From positions 1-11,008 of the forward strand of contig JABDLW010000439.1 in assembly GCA_013001805.1 (NCBI GenBank): a DNA stretch of 11,008 bases, in the 5' to 3' direction. The notes under the pieces were generated by a model, which did not search any database, had not been told where the DNA came from, and saw nothing but the letters and a program-made list of their open reading frames with translations. Below are positions 1 to 6,753 of the stretch, one piece after another. Within the stretch, counting starts at the first letter, position 1, and each line of letters starts with the position of its first letter. Position numbers and translations under genes: made by a program. Source of the stretch: Saprospiraceae bacterium (GTDB taxonomy: Bacteria > Bacteroidota > Bacteroidia > Chitinophagales > Saprospiraceae).

Positions 1-162
1 GGGTATGATTATGCACATGATCAAAAAGGCAGTTTTTCTGAGCAGGAATACTTGCCAGATGAATTGCATGGGACCAGATTTTATGAACCAAAGCTCAACC
101 AGATCGAAATGAAAGCCAGGGAAAAGCTGAGATCCTGGTGGAAGAAAAAGTACGGTTATTAA
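1..162 (+). CDS. rarA: Replication-associated recombination protein A, C-terminal end (partial)
   Basis: This is the last 53 codons of an open frame that enters from the left edge and stops at TAA 160-162. The tail contains EQEYLPDELHGTRFYEPK and ends in KKKYGY. I recognise this as the C-terminus of RarA/MgsA (bacterial homologue of eukaryotic WRNIP1 and yeast Mgs1), an AAA+ ATPase related to clamp loaders that acts at stalled replication forks. The ATPase domain lies outside the window; only part of the C-terminal tetramerisation region is visible, so activity cannot be judged here. An 83-base gap separates it from the next gene, which has its own promoter-like element, so the two are probably not co-transcribed. 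The assignment rests on recall of the conserved tail motif rather than on a search. Confidence 0.85.
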   Translation, partial: GYDYAHDQKGSFSEQEYLPDELHGTRFYEPKLNQIEMKAREKLRSWWKKKYGY

Positions 163-207
163 ACATATTTAGTGGGTTATTTGTCTTAACATAGATTCCA
201 ATAATGA

Positions 208-215
208 TACCTTTG
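208..215 (+). promoter_or_regulatory. Bacteroidota-type -7 promoter element for the acyl-CoA dehydrogenase gene
   Basis: TACCTTTG exactly matches the TAnnTTTG -7 consensus of the primary sigma factor of Bacteroidota. It is followed by CGCCCC and lies 30 bases before the ATG at 246, which would give a leader of roughly 25 bases. A TTG at 181-183 could serve as the -33 element, but the 24-base spacer is longer than usual. This is inferred from consensus and position only. Confidence 0.55.
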
Positions 216-245
216 CGCCCCGAATCAGGCACCTAAATAAACTAT

Positions 246-1388
246 ATGGATGTAGGCACAGTCGAGAACGTCAAAATAATACGGGAGAGCGTCCGTGATT
301 TTGTAGATAAGCAAATCAGGCCTCATGTGATGGATTGGGATGAACGTCAATTTTTTCCGCGCGAGATGATGCAGGCGATGGGTCAGCAAGGTTTCCTGGG
401 AGTATTGGTACCTATGGAGTACGGAGGAGCAGGTCTGGGATATCAGGAATACATCACGGTTATTGAAGAAGTCTCGAAAGTCTGTGGATCCATAGGTCTG
501 TCGGTCGCGGCACACAATTCACTCTGCTCCGGGCATATTAACTTGTTTGGAACACCCAACCAGAAGGCAGAGTATCTGTCACGATTGGCTACAGGAGAGT
601 TTCTTGGCGCCTGGGGATTAACTGAGCCAAATACCGGAAGTGATGCCATGCGTATGAAGTGTGTGGCAGTAAAAGATGGAGATCACTTCGTGCTCAACGG
701 CACAAAATCCTGGATTACTCACGGAAAATCTGGTGACGTAGCGGTAGTGATTGCCCGGACCGGTGAATTGCTGGATAGCCGGGGTATGACTGCATTTATC
801 GTACCGATGGATACACCGGGTCTGAGTGCCGGGAAAAAGGAAAATAAGTTAGGTATGCGCGCTTCCGAGACGGCTGAAATGATTTTCGAAAACTGCCGTG
901 TTCACAAGGATCAGGTAATAGGAGAAGAAGGTGAAGGCTTTATCCAGGCAATGCAGGTACTGGATGGAGGACGAATCTCAATCGCAGCATTATCTCTTGG
1001 TATAGCCAAAGGAGCATATGAGTGCTCCGTTGCTTACGCAAAGCAGCGTGAACAGTTTGGAAAACCCATTGCGAGTTTTCAAGCAATTAGCTTCAAATTG
1101 GCGGAAATGGCCACGCAAATTGAAGCGGCAGAGCTATTGACCAGAAAGGCTGGAGACCTAAAGAATCGTGGGGAAAAAATGACAAAGTTGGCGGCGATGG
1201 CCAAACTTTACGCCTCAGAAATTGCAGTAAAATGTGGTACCGAGGCAGTTCAAATACATGGCGGTTATGGATACACTAAAGATTATCCTGCAGAAAAATT
1301 TTATCGTGATGCCAAGCTTTGTACGATCGGAGAAGGCACTTCGGAAATACAGAAAATTGTGATAGCGCGTGAAATACTACGTGAATAG
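246..1388 (+). CDS. Acyl-CoA dehydrogenase (short-chain/butyryl-CoA type)
   Basis: This 380-residue cytoplasmic flavoenzyme is predicted to oxidise an acyl-CoA to the trans-2-enoyl-CoA, the first step of beta-oxidation or of branched-chain amino-acid breakdown, passing electrons to ETF. Length and motif order fit the family: an N-terminal helical domain, WGLTEPNTGSDA at 123-134 (flavin and substrate contacts), NGTKSWITHG at 151-160, REQFG at 268-272, HGGYGY at 338-343 and IGEGTSEIQ at 361-369. E363 in that last motif aligns with the catalytic base of short- and medium-chain enzymes (the YEGT motif), which argues against the isovaleryl- or long-chain types, where the base is elsewhere. ATG 246 is chosen because it gives a normal family N-terminus and lies 30 bases after a good -7 element. 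Chain-length specificity cannot be read from sequence alone. No other beta-oxidation gene or etfAB is adjacent. Confidence 0.95.
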   Translation: MDVGTVENVKIIRESVRDFVDKQIRPHVMDWDERQFFPREMMQAMGQQGFLGVLVPMEYGGAGLGYQEYITVIEEVSKVCGSIGLSVAAHNSLCSGHINLFGTPNQKAEYLSRLATGEFLGAWGLTEPNTGSDAMRMKCVAVKDGDHFVLNGTKSWITHGKSGDVAVVIARTGELLDSRGMTAFIVPMDTPGLSAGKKENKLGMRASETAEMIFENCRVHKDQVIGEEGEGFIQAMQVLDGGRISIAALSLGIAKGAYECSVAYAKQREQFGKPIASFQAISFKLAEMATQIEAAELLTRKAGDLKNRGEKMTKLAAMAKLYASEIAVKCGTEAVQIHGGYGYTKDYPAEKFYRDAKLCTIGEGTSEIQKIVIAREILRE

Positions 1389-1494
1389 GAGAATGCCTAT
1401 TGTTCAGCTATCAATTTCTACAGTCTAAAAAAGCCAAGAGACATTACCGGCAAATTTAAATATACTGCGTACCTTCCGATCTGAGATTGTTACT

Positions 1495-1854
1495 ATGAAA
1501 AAGATTTGTCCGGAATGCGGGATGGAGTTTTTTGGGAGGAGAGATAAAAAATACTGTTCCGATCAGTGCCGCAACACCTTCAACAACAGAAAAACAAGTA
1601 CCTCAAACAATCTGATTCGCAATATCAATCGTATTCTGCGTAAAAATCGAACAATTCTAGCCAAACTTAATCCCAATGGAAAAATGAAGACAACAAGGTC
1701 GAAATTGATGATTGAGGGATTTAATTTTGGTTATTACACCAACACCTATATAACCAAAACCGGAAAAACCTACCATTTCTGTTACGATCAAGGTTACATT
1801 GAACTTGAAAATGATTACGTTGCCTTGGTGGTAAGACAAGAATACGTTGATTAA
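1495..1854 (+). CDS. Small Zn-ribbon protein, conserved in Bacteroidota, function unknown
   Basis: This 119-residue protein opens with a treble-clef-like zinc site: C5-P-E-C8 and, after twelve residues, C21-S-D-Q-C25, followed by RNTFNNR. The pattern resembles DUF2116-type Zn-ribbon domains. Residues 26-60 are strongly basic and asparagine-rich (RNINRILRKNR), as in a nucleic-acid-binding helix. The C-terminal half (about 72-115) is aromatic-rich (FNFGYYTN, TYHFCYDQGYIEL) and probably forms a small beta domain. There is no signal peptide or membrane segment, so it should be cytoplasmic. I recall similar short proteins being common in Bacteroidota, without an assigned role. Zinc binding is a fair inference; nucleic-acid binding is only a suggestion from charge. 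TACCTTCC at 1470-1477 is a poor promoter match. The gap to the next gene is 64 bases. Confidence 0.8.
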   Translation: MKKICPECGMEFFGRRDKKYCSDQCRNTFNNRKTSTSNNLIRNINRILRKNRTILAKLNPNGKMKTTRSKLMIEGFNFGYYTNTYITKTGKTYHFCYDQGYIELENDYVALVVRQEYVD

Positions 1855-1918
1855 CTTTTCGTTGCAAAATTGCCGGTTCTGTCTCTTCTGAAGGAGATTT
1901 TAAAAAAGCAGATAATAA

Positions 1919-2839
1919 ATGAAATGGATATTAATAGTTTCAATCAGCGCAATGCTGTTAGCTTGCGGTCAGTCCAAACGCTTGGCATCCGCCACGGGAA
2001 TCGGCATGAGCCAAATTGATGTACAGGGACACAGGGGATGCCGTGGGTTGATGCCTGAGAATAGTATTCCGGGGTTTCTCAAGGCTCTTGAACTGGGTGT
2101 AAATACACTCGAAATGGATGTTGTTATTTCTGCAGACCGGCAAGTAGTCGTTTCCCACGAGCCATATTTTTCCCATCAAATCTGTAAGGACCCTCTCGGT
2201 CGTACGATCGAAAAGGAACAGGAGGAGAGCCATAATATATTTCAGATGAATCTGTCTGATATACAAAAATACGATTGTGGAACCAAAGTACATCCGGACT
2301 TTCCCGCTCAATTAAAAATTAAGACTTATAAGCCGTCACTGGAGGAAGTATTTAAACATGTGGAAGCCTGGATCAGCGCTAGTGATGAAAAAGTAAATTA
2401 CAATATTGAACTTAAAAGAATTCCAGGCTATGATGGTCATTTTCATCCTGGCCCCGATGAGTTTGTCAGTACAGTACTTTCTGTGATTCAAGAAGCATCA
2501 CTCGAAGATAGGGTCATGCTACAGTCATTCGATCCTGACTGTTTAGAAATAGCACATAAAATGGCTCCGGAAATTCGACTGGCATTTTTAGTGGAGGCGG
2601 GAAATTACTCCGATAATATGGCTTTATTAAGCTTTGTACCAAATTGCTATAGTCCCGAGTTTAGTATGGTAACTGCCGACCTGCTCGAACAGGTCAAAAA
2701 TGATAAAATGAAGATCATCCCCTGGACAGTTAATGATCCGAACGACATTGCGCGCCTAATTAATCTCGGTGTCGATGGAATTATTTCGGACTATCCTGAT
2801 CGGGTGATTACGCTTTTGCGTCAGAATGCAAAGTTCTAG
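1919..2839 (+). CDS. Glycerophosphodiester phosphodiesterase family lipoprotein
   Basis: This 306-residue protein is predicted to hydrolyse glycerophosphodiesters to glycerol-3-phosphate and an alcohol at the cell envelope. Residues 1-16 form a lipoprotein signal ending in the lipobox LLAC, with C16 as the acylated cysteine. The GDPD TIM-barrel signature follows: GHRG with catalytic H38 (37-40), PEN (46-48), metal ligands E65 and D67 in LEMDV, and the second catalytic histidine H80 in SHEP (the common HD is HE here). Near the C-terminus are IPWTVND (267-273) and GVDGIISDYPD, which close the barrel. All core catalytic residues appear present. ATG 1919 is the only reasonable start: an in-frame TAA lies directly upstream (1916-1918) and the lipobox follows properly. 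An AAGGAG at 1891-1896 is too distant (22 bases) to be its ribosome binding site. Probably co-transcribed with the genes on either side. Confidence 0.93.
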   Translation: MKWILIVSISAMLLACGQSKRLASATGIGMSQIDVQGHRGCRGLMPENSIPGFLKALELGVNTLEMDVVISADRQVVVSHEPYFSHQICKDPLGRTIEKEQEESHNIFQMNLSDIQKYDCGTKVHPDFPAQLKIKTYKPSLEEVFKHVEAWISASDEKVNYNIELKRIPGYDGHFHPGPDEFVSTVLSVIQEASLEDRVMLQSFDPDCLEIAHKMAPEIRLAFLVEAGNYSDNMALLSFVPNCYSPEFSMVTADLLEQVKNDKMKIIPWTVNDPNDIARLINLGVDGIISDYPDRVITLLRQNAKF

Positions 2840-2881
2840 CTCTACTGAAAGTTAGTTTAACCAGTCGAAAATCAAAAAGAA

Positions 2882-3772
2882 TTGCTGCACATATTGAATG
2901 GTGATGCTGTCCTGGAGGTCTTCAAAGAATCAAATTTGCAAGGTGACTATGCAGTTTGGAGAGAACTCTTCTGCCAGGGTCCAACCACTTTGCGAATTGA
3001 CAGTGAAGAAAGTATGAAGCTACGACTGGATTTTCTCGAGGACTTCTTAGGTGAGACTGCCATTAATTATTTCAATAAATGGGAGTCGCAACTGCAAAAG
3101 ATAGTAACAACTGATCTGCAAAAGGTAACTGTCTGGTTTGAGTATGATCTATTCTGCCAGATTAATATGATGGCCGCAATCAACCTCATTACTTCATTAA
3201 ATGAATCTGCAGAGATTTTCTTAATTAATGTGGGAAATGCTCTGGATCAAAAGGATTGGATTACTTTGGGTCATTTAGATAGTGGAGCTTGGGGAAAACT
3301 CTACAAGGATAAAAGGTTGCTATCACCACAGGATATCTCCTGGATGAAAGAAGCATGGCAGATATATAATTCTTCTGATCATAGACATTTTGATCGCCTG
3401 GTTGATTCTTGTCCAGTTGTATATAAGTATTTTCCGGCCGCAATTGAAAATCACTATCGAAGATTCCCGTCGAAAGTGGATAAGCTAACTGATATTCAAC
3501 GTTTTATAATAAATAAACTGCAGCCAAATTCCTGTCTCCCGAGGGTGAGAATATTACGAGATTTGATGAAGCACTTCCACTACTATGGATATGGAGATCA
3601 ACAATTAATGGCCATGATTAAAGCGTTGTTTTTTATTGAAGTCAGAGGAAAAGACTATTGTTTGCTTAGTGAAAAAATCAATCGTGAGTTTCCCTTGGCG
3701 GACTTGCCAGATATGACATACGGCGGGATGCATAACAAATCACAATATTTAGAAGACTTTATCGAGGTATGA
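2882..3772 (+). CDS. DUF1835 domain-containing protein, TTG start
   Basis: This 296-residue protein of unknown function has the DUF1835 pattern: MLHILNGDAV at the N-terminus, VWRELFCQGP at about 25-34, a central VWFEYDLFCQ (84-93), then AIENHYRRFPS (187-197), which leads into a C-terminal region resembling the DUF3658-type winged-helix part. It has no signal peptide or membrane segment and should be cytoplasmic. The start is TTG 2882: the in-frame stop at 2858-2860 leaves no ATG or GTG upstream, and translating from TTG reproduces the family's usual first residues. AAAAAGA precedes it. The gene starts 42 bases after the phosphodiesterase stop with no promoter element visible, so read-through is likely. 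I know of no firm biochemical role for the family. It ends 22 bases from a convergent gene. Confidence 0.88.
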   Translation: MLHILNGDAVLEVFKESNLQGDYAVWRELFCQGPTTLRIDSEESMKLRLDFLEDFLGETAINYFNKWESQLQKIVTTDLQKVTVWFEYDLFCQINMMAAINLITSLNESAEIFLINVGNALDQKDWITLGHLDSGAWGKLYKDKRLLSPQDISWMKEAWQIYNSSDHRHFDRLVDSCPVVYKYFPAAIENHYRRFPSKVDKLTDIQRFIINKLQPNSCLPRVRILRDLMKHFHYYGYGDQQLMAMIKALFFIEVRGKDYCLLSEKINREFPLADLPDMTYGGMHNKSQYLEDFIEV

Positions 3773-3794
3773 GACTTATAAAATAAAGATCATG

Positions 3795-4715
3795 CTATTG
3801 TTTTTTTTCTTTGATTGCCCTCCCATTAATATCTTTCCCTTTTTGCATATCTAATACAGGCACTTCGCGGGGAGCCTCATCCAAAGTTTGATGAAATATC
3901 TTATCAACAAATACCCAGCCTTTATTTTCTTCCCACGCATAACCACTATAACTTCCATCCGGCACCATCATGACCTTGCGTTCTTTGTAGGGACTTTTCA
4001 TCGGAATTAAATTGTCGAAAACAATCATCGCTAGTGTGCTATCGTAGTTTAATCTAGCTCCCACATCCGCTGCATAGATCAATGAAAGTCTATGCATGGC
4101 TTTCCCATCATCAGTCGTAAATATCGGAGCCCCAAACTTCACCTTACCGTCTTCAAAGTATATTATTTCAGCAACTTTAGAATTTTCGAAAAAAGTTTTT
4201 GCCGCAAATCCAAATGCGATATAAAAGTCGTTACCATCAACACGAGTTTTAATTACGTTGTAGTACAGTGCACCGTTCCAGTTTTCCGGTGTGAGCACCT
4301 CACCGGTGATTTCGCTGGGTGCATACGACTGATCGTGTAGGATTATTGGATTTCGCTCATCAGCTTTCTGCTGCAATACGCCATAATACTTTATGGCTTC
4401 TCCATCCAACACCGCTTGTCCGGTTAAAAGTCGGAAACTAGAATCCGGAGCGTAGGTGATCGCAATACGGGAAGAATCAAAAGTAATATCAAAAGACCCC
4501 TCAGCATCCAGGGCTTGCGAGAGTAGCGTCGGCATTCTATCGAGAGATGCTGCCCGTGCAGTCCACTCTTCAGACATCATGATTTGCTCTGAAGTATACC
4601 TAATAGTATCTTCCCACTGGTACAAGTCCTGTGCCTGTAGCATAGGAGCCGTAAGCAAGAGCAATCCAATTGTCAGATTTTCCAAAGCTATCGTTATGTT
4701 ATTTTTCAAATCCAT
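3795..4715 (-). CDS. Secreted protein of unknown function, conserved in Bacteroidota
   Basis: The protein has 306 residues when started at ATG 4715. The frame stays open to a TTG at 4745, but ATG 4715 puts a normal signal peptide at the N-terminus: a charged start (MDLKNN), a hydrophobic core ending LLLLTAP, and a likely cleavage site near LQA-QD at about residue 28. The mature part has no membrane segment or known catalytic motif. Residues 194-199 (FGAPIF), 231-238 (IVFDNLIP) and 251-273 (VPDGSYSGY, then KGWVFVD) follow a pattern I recall from unannotated secreted Bacteroidota proteins, where FGAPIF and IVFDHLSP-like motifs recur. The C-terminus is lysine-rich (KEKKQ) and shows no T9SS sorting domain, so periplasmic or outer-membrane-associated location is likelier than surface display. 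It is separated from the VWA gene by about 290 bases and probably has its own promoter. No function is proposed. Confidence 0.8.
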   Translation of the reverse strand: MDLKNNITIALENLTIGLLLLTAPMLQAQDLYQWEDTIRYTSEQIMMSEEWTARAASLDRMPTLLSQALDAEGSFDITFDSSRIAITYAPDSSFRLLTGQAVLDGEAIKYYGVLQQKADERNPIILHDQSYAPSEITGEVLTPENWNGALYYNVIKTRVDGNDFYIAFGFAAKTFFENSKVAEIIYFEDGKVKFGAPIFTTDDGKAMHRLSLIYAADVGARLNYDSTLAMIVFDNLIPMKSPYKERKVMMVPDGSYSGYAWEENKGWVFVDKIFHQTLDEAPREVPVLDMQKGKDINGRAIKEKKQ

Positions 4716-4759
4716 TCTGTCATCATAACGCAAATTATAAGCCAATAATGTTCTCTTGC

Positions 4760-4830
4760 ATTAATCTTAACATGGTCGTTTACCAGATACGTAAAAATTG
4801 AGATCCTGTTTTAAGTCCAATTAATCTTAA
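4760..4830. repeat. Direct repeat of 11 bases, two copies 60 bases apart
   Basis: ATTAATCTTAA occurs at 4760-4770 and again at 4820-4830. Both copies are followed by related T-rich sequence (CATGGTCGTTTA and TGGTTTTTTAA). They lie between the putative -7 element and the start of the secreted-protein gene, that is, inside its predicted leader. This could be a regulatory repeat or chance in AT-rich DNA. Confidence 0.35.
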
Positions 4831-4871
4831 TGGTTTTTTAACTATCGAATTCAGAAATTATAACTGTAGCT

Positions 4872-4879
4872 CAAAGTTA
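4872..4879 (-). promoter_or_regulatory. Candidate -7 promoter element for the secreted-protein gene
   Basis: On the minus strand this reads TAACTTTG, an exact TAnnTTTG match. Transcription would start near 4865 and give a leader of about 150 bases before ATG 4715, much longer than the leaders inferred elsewhere in the window. No TTG is seen at a suitable -33 distance, so support is limited. Confidence 0.35.
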
Positions 4880-4937
4880 GTCCCGCGCATGAGAACTCTC
4901 TGATTTCGAGGGATCAAGACGTTGAACTCTTTTTACT

Positions 4938-4951
4938 TTTCGACGTCGAAA
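4938..4951. promoter_or_regulatory. Perfect 14-base palindrome, possible regulator binding site
   Basis: TTTCGACGTCGAAA equals its own reverse complement over all 14 bases. With no loop and no following T-run on either strand it is a poor terminator, but it has the form of a site for a dimeric DNA-binding protein. It lies 55 bases beyond the VWA stop codon and about 60 bases upstream of the minus-strand -7 element at 4872-4879. Confidence 0.4.
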
Positions 4952-5006
4952 TAAACAGCAAAATAGATGTAGGGTAGCAAAGTTGGGCATCAATCAAAGT
5001 GGCAAC

Positions 5007-6101
5007 CTATCGCTGTCTCCGTTTACCATCTTTGTAATCCATAAATATAAATTCACCTAGTCCATCCAAACTGCTATAAAAAGCCTTGCCATTATTAGCT
5101 TGAGTGAAATGATCTACGAATCGCACCAAATAAGGATCTCTGGCTATCATGAAGGTGGTTATAGGGATATTCATTTTTCTGAATCTGGATGCCAGATTCA
5201 ATGTGCGATTAATGATTTGCTTATCGAGGCCAAAACTGTTCTTGTAGTATTTTTTGCCCTTCTTAATACATGTGGGTTTGCCATCCGTGATCATGAAGAC
5301 CTGCTTATTGGGGTTCCGTCTTCTCCGGAGGATTTTCATGGCCAATTCCAAGCCTGCAACTGTATTGGTATGGTAGGGACCTACTTCAAGGTAAGGTAAA
5401 TCTTTGATTTCCACCGTCCAGGCATCATCTCCAAATACCAGGATGTCAAGGGTATCTTTAGGAAACCGGGTGGTGATAAATTCAGAGAGTGCCATGGCAA
5501 CTTTCTTCGCGGGTGTGATCCGGTCTTCACCGTAAAGAATCATCGAGTGAGAAATATCAATCATCAACACAGTACTTACCTGGCTTTGATAATATGTTTC
5601 TCTCACCTCCAAGTCGTCCTGGTCCATCTTAAATTCATCAAGACCATGGTTGATCTGTGCATTTTTAAGAGATTCTGAAATGGCCAGGTTATCCAGAGCG
5701 TCGCCAAATTGATAGGGCCGAATGTCGTTGGTGTGTTCATCACCTCGACCACTGCGTTGAGTGGAATGATTGCCCCTTTTGGATTTTTGGATTGAACCAA
5801 AGATATCATCCAGCGCCCGGCGACGGAGGTTCATTTCCATCTTACGTGTGGGGCTCATGCCGTTGCGTTCGTCATTCTGTTGGAGAAAACCCTGATCAAT
5901 CAGATCCTGGATAAAATCAGCGATGCCATAATCCTCTGTAGTAAGCTCGTACTCTTTATCAAGTTCAGTAAGCCAGGCGATAGCTTCGGCAACGTCTCCT
6001 GAGGTATAAAGCAAAAGATCTTGGAAAACAGCGAGAAGTCTCTCGAACGGTGATTTCCCTCTGTCGTCATCATCATACTCTCTAAATTGCCATCCTCTCA
6101 T
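5007..6101 (-). CDS. VWA (von Willebrand factor A) domain protein with intact MIDAS
   Basis: This 364-residue cytoplasmic protein has no signal peptide or membrane segment. Residues 1-110 are helical and charged, with an acidic patch (YDDDDRG) at 9-15 and a basic stretch (RKMEMNLRRR) at 86-95; 110-170 look like a polar linker. A VWA domain fills about 175-345, with the metal-ion-dependent adhesion site D182-I-S-H-S186, threonines T245/T247 in YHTNTVAG, and D273 in ITDGKPT. It resembles the C-terminal part of COG4867-like VWA proteins, which commonly work with a MoxR/magnesium-chelatase-type AAA+ ATPase; no such gene is visible here. ATG 6101 follows the upstream stop by 4 bases, so it is almost certainly translated from the same message as the PRXL2-like gene. 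The MIDAS looks able to bind Mg2+. The client or partner is unknown. Confidence 0.88.
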   Translation of the reverse strand: MRGWQFREYDDDDRGKSPFERLLAVFQDLLLYTSGDVAEAIAWLTELDKEYELTTEDYGIADFIQDLIDQGFLQQNDERNGMSPTRKMEMNLRRRALDDIFGSIQKSKRGNHSTQRSGRGDEHTNDIRPYQFGDALDNLAISESLKNAQINHGLDEFKMDQDDLEVRETYYQSQVSTVLMIDISHSMILYGEDRITPAKKVAMALSEFITTRFPKDTLDILVFGDDAWTVEIKDLPYLEVGPYHTNTVAGLELAMKILRRRRNPNKQVFMITDGKPTCIKKGKKYYKNSFGLDKQIINRTLNLASRFRKMNIPITTFMIARDPYLVRFVDHFTQANNGKAFYSSLDGLGEFIFMDYKDGKRRQR

Positions 6102-6105
6102 ATTC

Positions 6106-6648
6106 TTATTTTAATTCTGTAGAGCACTTCAATAGCTCTTCATAATCTGGTCTGTCTGCGATTACCTTATGAATGTACTGTGCCCTGATGGCTCTCTTAT
6201 AAAGTACAAATATTCCCGGCATTTGAAACGCGTCACCAAACGACGGACCACCAAACTGATCCATAGAGATTCCGGCGGAAAATCCGCGCACCATCGTTTT
6301 GAAACCAAATAATTGCGATATATTTCCTCGACTCAAACCAAATTGTTTGTACAAGCGCTGCTCCTGATCCTCGATATGAATGCAATTTTTCAAGCCATAT
6401 TTTGCGAAAAAAGTAAGGGCCACATCATCTTCCTCCATGTGCACGAGCACCAACTCCTGATTCTTTTCTTCAAACGACGGTTTTAGCTTTGCCAGGTCTT
6501 TGAGAGCCTCTCGACAAAATATACAACCCAGGTGTCTCAGAAAGACCAGCAGTACCGGCTTTTCATCTGAGAGTTGCGCAAGCGATTTCCCCGCGCTGGT
6601 TTTGATTCGTTCTAATTCTAAACCTGAAATCTTAAATGTCTCAACCAT
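6106..6648 (-). CDS. PRXL2/SelL-like thioredoxin-fold redox protein
   Basis: This 180-residue protein has the shape of the AhpC/TSA-related PRXL2 (peroxiredoxin-like 2) and SelL group. A beta-strand KPVLLVFLRHLG at 30-41 runs into a C42-I-F-C45 redox motif (GCIFCREAL), with a later MPGIFVLYK segment (about 143-151) forming the strand typical of this fold. C42 and C45 could form a reversible disulfide; by family analogy one would act as the nucleophile. It has no signal peptide, so it is probably cytoplasmic. The substrate (peroxide, protein thiol or other) cannot be told from sequence. It starts 105 bases after the mdh stop, behind a bulged hairpin at 6661-6690, and is followed after 4 bases by the VWA gene. 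No TAnnTTTG element is visible just upstream, so transcription may come through from mdh. Confidence 0.85.
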   Translation of the reverse strand: MVETFKISGLELERIKTSAGKSLAQLSDEKPVLLVFLRHLGCIFCREALKDLAKLKPSFEEKNQELVLVHMEEDDVALTFFAKYGLKNCIHIEDQEQRLYKQFGLSRGNISQLFGFKTMVRGFSAGISMDQFGGPSFGDAFQMPGIFVLYKRAIRAQYIHKVIADRPDYEELLKCSTELK

Positions 6649-6660
6649 CTTCTACTAAAA

Positions 6661-6690
6661 CCCCTGAAGCTTACAAAAGTTTGCCAGGGG
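6661..6690 (-). terminator. Bulged hairpin between mdh and the PRXL2-like gene
   Basis: CCCCTG at 6661-6666 pairs with CAGGGG at 6685-6690. Inside, AAGCTT (6667-6672) pairs with AAGTTT (6677-6682, one G-T pair on the plus-strand form) around a 4-base loop, leaving a 2-base bulge (6683-6684). On the minus strand the stem is followed directly by TTTTAG. This could be a weak, leaky terminator after mdh, or a hairpin in the leader of the next gene, whose ATG is 12 bases beyond. The T-run is short. Confidence 0.45.
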
Positions 6691-6753
6691 CAAGTCTAAT
6701 TTCCTGGAGTTTTTTCAGGAGTGATAATTTTAGAAGAAAAATTCGGCAAGGAC

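Larger units (their letters stand above)
4716..5006. other. Non-coding interval of about 290 bases between two minus-strand genes
   Basis: This AT-rich gap holds no credible gene on either strand. It contains an 11-base direct repeat ATTAATCTTAA at 4760-4770 and 4820-4830 (60 bases apart), an exact minus-strand TAnnTTTG element at 4872-4879, and a perfect 14-base palindrome at 4938-4951. It is longer than most gaps in the window, which fits a regulatory leader for the secreted-protein gene. I found no recognisable riboswitch or tRNA. Confidence 0.5.

Noticed and set aside
1384..1401. Inverted repeat AATAGG/CCTATT overlapping the acyl-CoA dehydrogenase stop codon
   Set aside because: The stem is only six weak pairs and no T-run follows, so it does not support a terminator.
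1891..1896. AAGGAG as a Shine-Dalgarno sequence for the phosphodiesterase gene
   Set aside because: It is 22 bases from ATG 1919, too far, and no in-frame start lies closer because TAA occupies 1916-1918.
3773..3810. Bidirectional terminator between the convergent DUF1835 and secreted-protein genes
   Set aside because: The T-run at 3800-3808 is the reverse of the lysine codons at the end of the minus-strand gene, and no adequate stem is present.
4716..4745. Ten-residue N-terminal extension of the secreted protein from TTG 4745
   Set aside because: It would place charged residues before an otherwise complete signal peptide starting at ATG 4715.
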